Source: an uncultured Clostridia bacterium
GTDB lineage: Bacteria > Bacillota_A > Clostridia > Oscillospirales > Oscillospiraceae
Direction of reading: 5' to 3'
Length of the DNA: 9,621 nt
NCBI GenBank assembly: GCA_946408145.1
Contig: CAMJQX010000047.1
Coordinates: 1-9,621 of the forward strand
The position numbers and the translations under genes are program-made. Every line of letters begins with the position of its first letter. Positions within the stretch are counted from its first letter, which is position 1. This document shows positions 6,675-9,621 of the stretch, piece by piece. The notes under the pieces are model-generated. The model worked only from the letters and a program-made list of their open reading frames with translations, did no database searches and had not been told where the DNA came from.

Positions 6675-6696
6675 CTCCGCCGCCGCATGATAATAA
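6668..6696 (+). promoter_or_regulatory. Pullulanase promoter
   Basis: TTGACT (6668-6673), 17-bp spacer, TAATAA (6691-6696) preceded by TGA (extended -10). The start would be near 6703, about 42 nt before the chosen ATG. The design is the same as that of the malQ promoter on the other strand. Confidence 0.75.
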
Positions 6697-6729
6697 TAGG
6701 ATGAACAGCCATACGGAAAAAACAAGGAC

Positions 6730-6735
6730 AGGAGG
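6730..6735 (+). promoter_or_regulatory. Ribosome-binding site fixing the pullulanase start at 6745
   Basis: AGGAGG is directly adjacent to the ATG at 6736, too close for initiation, but 9 nt before the in-frame ATG at 6745. Confidence 0.85.
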
Positions 6736-6744
6736 ATGGAACGG

Positions 6745-9378
6745 ATGAAAAGAACAATCTCCCTGCTGCTTCTGACGGCCATGCTGCTGACGCTCCTGAC
6801 GGGCTTCGGCGGCGTGCAGAGCGCCGAGGCCCTCGCCCCGGCGGAGGAGTATCAGCTGGAAAAAGAGCCGGGCTGCAATCAGCTCACGCTGTACTGGTGC
6901 GCGGAGGACGCGGACTACAGCAAGTGCGACGTCTGGATCTGGTTCCCGGGCAAGGACGGGCACGGCTGCCTCTTCTACCCCTGCGCCTACGGCGTCAAAT
7001 GCGTCGTCAACGTACCCGATGAGGTGGAGGAGGTCGGCTTCATCGTGCGGCGGAACTGCTCCTCCCCCGGCGGCTCCTCCTGGGGCTCCGCCGAGAAGGA
7101 TTTCCCGGACGACCGCTTTGCGGTCATGGACGGCGACACCGTGATCTACCTGAAGGAGGGCGACGGCGGACAGTACGTCAGCCGGGACGGCGGCGCGACG
7201 CTGTCGCAGATCCGTACCTTCACGCTGGCAGGCATCGTCTCCGAGCACGAGATCCGCTATCGCATCAGCCCCGCGGCGCGTATCGAGTCGCTCGACGAGA
7301 TAAGCGTCACCGACGGCAGCGGCCGCGCGCTGAAGGTCGCGGAGCTCTCCAGCCTGAACAACAACGTGGTCACGGGTGTGATCCGCACGGAGGAGGAGCT
7401 CGACATTTCCAGGCCATACGAAGTCACGATCAAGGGCTACGGCACGCTGCCCGCCGTCCCGACCGACATTTTCGACAGTGCAAAATTCCGCGAAGAGTAC
7501 GTCTACGACGGCGACGATCTCGGCGCCGTGATTTCGAACGGTCAGACCGAATTCAAGGTCTGGGCGCCGACGGCGTCCCGCGTGGTGCTCAATCTGTTCG
7601 ACGCCGGCGACGGCGGCGATGCCTATGCCGCGCTCGACATGGAGAAGGGCGAGAAGGGCGTCTGGTCCTGCAGCGCCGACTGCGGGCACGGCACCTACTA
7701 TACCTACAGCGTGAGCACCGCGGTCGGGACGCAGGAGGCCGTCGACCCCTACGCCCGCGCCGTCGGCGTCAACGGGGACCGCGGCATGGTCGTCGACCTC
7801 GCGCTGACGGACCCCGGCCCCTCGGCTGACGGAACGCCCTTCGCCGAGGAGGGCTATTACGCGGGCGTGGACTCCTACGAGCAGGCGGTGATCTGGGAGG
7901 TGCACGTGCGCGACTTCTCCAACACCATCGCCGCCTCCGCGTATCCGGGCAAGTATCTGGCCTTCACGGAGACCGGGCTGCAAAACAGCGCGGGCCTCCC
8001 CGTGGGTGTGGACTATCTCAGGCAGCTCGGCGTCACCCACGTCCACCTGCAGCCGGTCTACGACTACGCCACCGTGGACGAGAGCTCCGACGAGCCGCAG
8101 TTCAATTGGGGCTACGACCCGAAGAACTACAACGTCCCCGAGGGCAGCTATGCCACCGACCCCTGTGACGGTGCGGTGCGCATCACGGAATTCAAGCAGA
8201 TGGTGCAGAGCCTGCACGAAAACGGCATGGGCGTCATCATGGACGTGGTCTACAACCACACCTATGAGCTCAACTCCAGCCTCAACCGCATCGTCCCCTA
8301 TTACTACTATCGCTTCGACTCCTCCGGCGTCCCCTCGAACGGCAGCGGCTGCGGCAACGAGACCGCCTCCAACCGCGCGATGTTCCGCAAATTCATCGTC
8401 GACAGCGTCCGCTACTGGGCGGAGGAGTACAAGGTCGACGGCTTCCGCTTCGACCTGATGGCCCTGCACGACATGGAGACCATGCAGGCCGTCGAGCAGG
8501 CCGTCCACGCCGTCAACCCGCGCGCCATCCTGTACGGCGAGGGCTGGACCGGCGGCTCCACGCCGCTCAATCCCAACATGCAGGCGAGCCAGGCCAACAT
8601 CGGCAAGATCCAGCCCACCGAGGGCGCCATCGGCGGCATCGCGGTCTTCAACGACGCCATCCGCGACGGCCTCAAGGGCAGCGTTTTCGACCCGAAGGAC
8701 GCGGGCTACATCAACGGCAGCGCCAACAAGGCCACGGCCGCCAAGGTCTCCTTCGGCATCATCGGCGGCCTGAAGACGCCGGGGATCACCTGGCACGTGC
8801 CGGACGCCATGGTCGTCAACTACATGTCCTCCCACGACAACAACACGCTCTGGGACAAGCTGGAGACCACCGTGCCGGAGGCCTCCGCGGAGGATCGCCT
8901 GGCGATGAACCGCCTCGGCGCCTCGGTCGTGATGCTCTCGCGCGGCATGCCCTTCTTCCTCGCCGGTGAGGAGATGCTGCGCACGAAGGACGGCGACGGC
9001 AACAGCTACGCCTCCTCCGACGCGGTCAACAATCTCGACTGGGAGGCCCTTACGCCCGACAGCGACGCCTGGGCCATGTCCCGCTTCTACGCCGCGCTGA
9101 TCGAGCTGCGGAAGGAAAACGCCTTCCTCACCGAGGCCCAGCCCGTCTGCGAGGCCCTGGAGGGCAATGTGATCGCGGTCAGCTGGGAGCAGGACGGCGA
9201 GACTGTCGCTTATGCGCTCATCAATCCCAACGGCGCGGAGCGGAGCTTCTCCCTCCCCGAGGGCGACTGGACGCTGCTGCTCCGCGGCGCGGAGGTCTTT
9301 CCCGCGGGCGGCGAACAGCTCGGCGGCAGCGTTGAGGCGCCCGCCAGAGGCGTCCTGCTGGTAAAGAAACAAGGCTGA
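6745..9378 (+). CDS. pulA: Secreted type I pullulanase (GH13_14) with CBM41 and CBM48
   Basis: An 877-residue exported enzyme hydrolysing alpha-1,6 branches in pullulan, starch or glycogen. Start at 6745 is chosen because AGGAGG touches the ATG at 6736. A signal peptide (KR, then a leucine-rich core, cut probably near SAEA at 26-29) lacks a lipobox cysteine. Domains in order: CBM41 starch-binding module (about 45-150), a linker beta domain (about 160-240), CBM48 (about 253-345), GH13 barrel (about 375-800), C-terminal beta domain. The type I signature is FNWGYDP (453-459), with Phe where Tyr is usual. GH13 regions are DVVYNHTY, FRFDLM with nucleophile Asp570, YGEGW with acid/base Glu599, and SSHDNNT with Asp698. 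The CBM41 region has seven cysteines (44, 52, 61, 75, 80, 86, 105), unusual for the family. No LPXTG or S-layer anchor is seen. Divergent from malQ and convergent with an ABC sugar ATPase, it fits the extracellular step of a maltodextrin pathway. Confidence 0.95.
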   Translation: MKRTISLLLLTAMLLTLLTGFGGVQSAEALAPAEEYQLEKEPGCNQLTLYWCAEDADYSKCDVWIWFPGKDGHGCLFYPCAYGVKCVVNVPDEVEEVGFIVRRNCSSPGGSSWGSAEKDFPDDRFAVMDGDTVIYLKEGDGGQYVSRDGGATLSQIRTFTLAGIVSEHEIRYRISPAARIESLDEISVTDGSGRALKVAELSSLNNNVVTGVIRTEEELDISRPYEVTIKGYGTLPAVPTDIFDSAKFREEYVYDGDDLGAVISNGQTEFKVWAPTASRVVLNLFDAGDGGDAYAALDMEKGEKGVWSCSADCGHGTYYTYSVSTAVGTQEAVDPYARAVGVNGDRGMVVDLALTDPGPSADGTPFAEEGYYAGVDSYEQAVIWEVHVRDFSNTIAASAYPGKYLAFTETGLQNSAGLPVGVDYLRQLGVTHVHLQPVYDYATVDESSDEPQFNWGYDPKNYNVPEGSYATDPCDGAVRITEFKQMVQSLHENGMGVIMDVVYNHTYELNSSLNRIVPYYYYRFDSSGVPSNGSGCGNETASNRAMFRKFIVDSVRYWAEEYKVDGFRFDLMALHDMETMQAVEQAVHAVNPRAILYGEGWTGGSTPLNPNMQASQANIGKIQPTEGAIGGIAVFNDAIRDGLKGSVFDPKDAGYINGSANKATAAKVSFGIIGGLKTPGITWHVPDAMVVNYMSSHDNNTLWDKLETTVPEASAEDRLAMNRLGASVVMLSRGMPFFLAGEEMLRTKDGDGNSYASSDAVNNLDWEALTPDSDAWAMSRFYAALIELRKENAFLTEAQPVCEALEGNVIAVSWEQDGETVAYALINPNGAERSFSLPEGDWTLLLRGAEVFPAGGEQLGGSVEAPARGVLLVKKQG

Positions 9379-9380
9379 AA

Positions 9381-9424
9381 ACAACAAAAAAGGAACCGCC
9401 TGTCGGCGGTTCCTTTTTTGTTGT
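9381..9424. terminator. Symmetric bidirectional terminator between pullulanase and the ABC ATPase gene
   Basis: A perfect 20-bp stem (9381-9400 with 9405-9424) and a 4-nt TGTC loop. The arms carry A6 and T6 tracts next to a GGAACCGCC core, so either strand gives a GC-rich hairpin followed by six U. It ends two convergent genes whose stops are at 9378 and 9438. Confidence 0.93.
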
Positions 9425-9437
9425 GCAACGGACACGA

Positions 9438-9621
9438 TCAGTCGTTGAGCAGGTTCTCTCCGCTCTCGGGATCGAAGAAGTGCATGACCTTGCCCTCGAA
9501 GGTGACGAAGAGCTTGTGGCCCTGCACGAGGTTCTCGCGCTCGTCCGCCTCCAGGCCGATGGTGGGCACGCGCACGATCAGGCGGGTGCCGTCCTCGGTG
9601 AAGACGTGCAGGTGCAGCTCG
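9438..9621 (-). CDS. Sugar ABC transporter ATP-binding protein (MsmX/UgpC/MalK type), C-terminal fragment
   Basis: Only the last 60 residues lie in the window; the gene starts beyond the right edge. The stop is TGA at 9440-9438. The fragment reads ELHLHVFTEDG, then LIVRVPT, a GHKLFVTF strand and, at the end, MHFFDPESGENLLND. This is the C-terminal TOBE/OB-fold part of the CUT1-type sugar importer ATPases, whose usual ending is 'HlFDpeTgenL'. These cytoplasmic ATPases energise one or several oligosaccharide importers. The Walker and signature motifs are outside the window, so MsmX, UgpC and MalK cannot be told apart. Next to pullulanase and malQ, maltodextrin uptake is the natural guess, though such ATPases often serve several importers. 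Confidence 0.85.
   Translation of the reverse strand, partial: ELHLHVFTEDGTRLIVRVPTIGLEADERENLVQGHKLFVTFEGKVMHFFDPESGENLLND

Noticed and set aside
6582..6744. CcpA cre box or LacI-type operator in the malQ-pullulanase spacer
   Set aside because: No sequence close to TGNAANCGNTNNCA was found by eye; only the -35 inverted repeat stands out.
6701..6748. A 15-codon upstream frame whose TGA overlaps the pullulanase ATG (ATGA)
   Set aside because: Its ATG lies at or just before the predicted transcription start (about 6703) and has no ribosome site, so it is probably not translated.
6649..9435. 928-codon open frame on the - strand opposite the pullulanase
   Set aside because: It is the mirror of a GC-rich gene with strong third-position bias. 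Its translation is low-complexity Val/Ala/Asp/His/Arg, matches no family I know, and overlaps the promoter and terminator of a clear gene.
1..9621. CRISPR array, tRNA, rRNA, phage or defence genes
   Set aside because: No regularly spaced repeats, no cloverleaf-like segment and no protein signatures of such systems were seen.

Overview
The window reads like chromosomal DNA of a GC-rich Gram-positive anaerobe, most likely a gut Clostridia/Oscillospirales-type Bacillota. The reasons are strong AGGAGG-type ribosome sites, a family II (Mn-dependent) pyrophosphatase, 'YKDS'-repeat membrane proteins, sigma-A promoters with 17-bp spacers, and an intergenic repeat that resembles ones I remember from Faecalibacterium-like genomes. 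The taxonomic call is inference; no marker gene is present.

Layout from left to right. (1) 1-684, + strand: C-terminal part of a Mn-dependent inorganic pyrophosphatase, followed by a strong intrinsic terminator (762-798). (2) 685-1241: 557 bp without a gene. After the terminator it holds a heavily self-complementary repeat with hairpin ends (826-974), a second terminator-like hairpin (1018-1059), and a ~160-bp imperfect palindrome with 26-bp terminal inverted repeats flanked by TA (1080-1241). That palindrome looks like a MITE that landed exactly at the stop codon of the next gene. (3) 1242-2846, - strand: a two-gene operon, rpiB then a membrane-anchored DUF4015-type putative glycoside hydrolase with a TTG start, 3 bp apart, from a recognisable promoter. 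(4) 3056-5026, + strand: a divergent 656-residue protein with a zinc ribbon, one membrane span and YKDS/TPR-like repeats, of unknown function. (5) 5100-9378: a divergent alpha-glucan pair, malQ (- strand) and a secreted type I pullulanase (+ strand). They are driven by back-to-back promoters whose -35 boxes form a perfect inverted repeat. (6) 9438-9621, - strand: the C-terminus of an MsmX/UgpC/MalK-type sugar ABC transporter ATPase, convergent with the pullulanase and separated from it by a symmetric bidirectional terminator.

How it fits together: the pullulanase debranches starch, glycogen or pullulan outside the cell, an ABC importer energised by an MsmX-type ATPase would take up the maltodextrins, and MalQ disproportionates them in the cytoplasm. 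RpiB feeds the pentose phosphate pathway, and pyrophosphatase is housekeeping. No phage, CRISPR, toxin-antitoxin or defence system is seen. The least ordinary items are the two intergenic elements, the shared divergent promoter, the cysteine-rich CBM41 of the pullulanase, and the unknown zinc-ribbon membrane protein.
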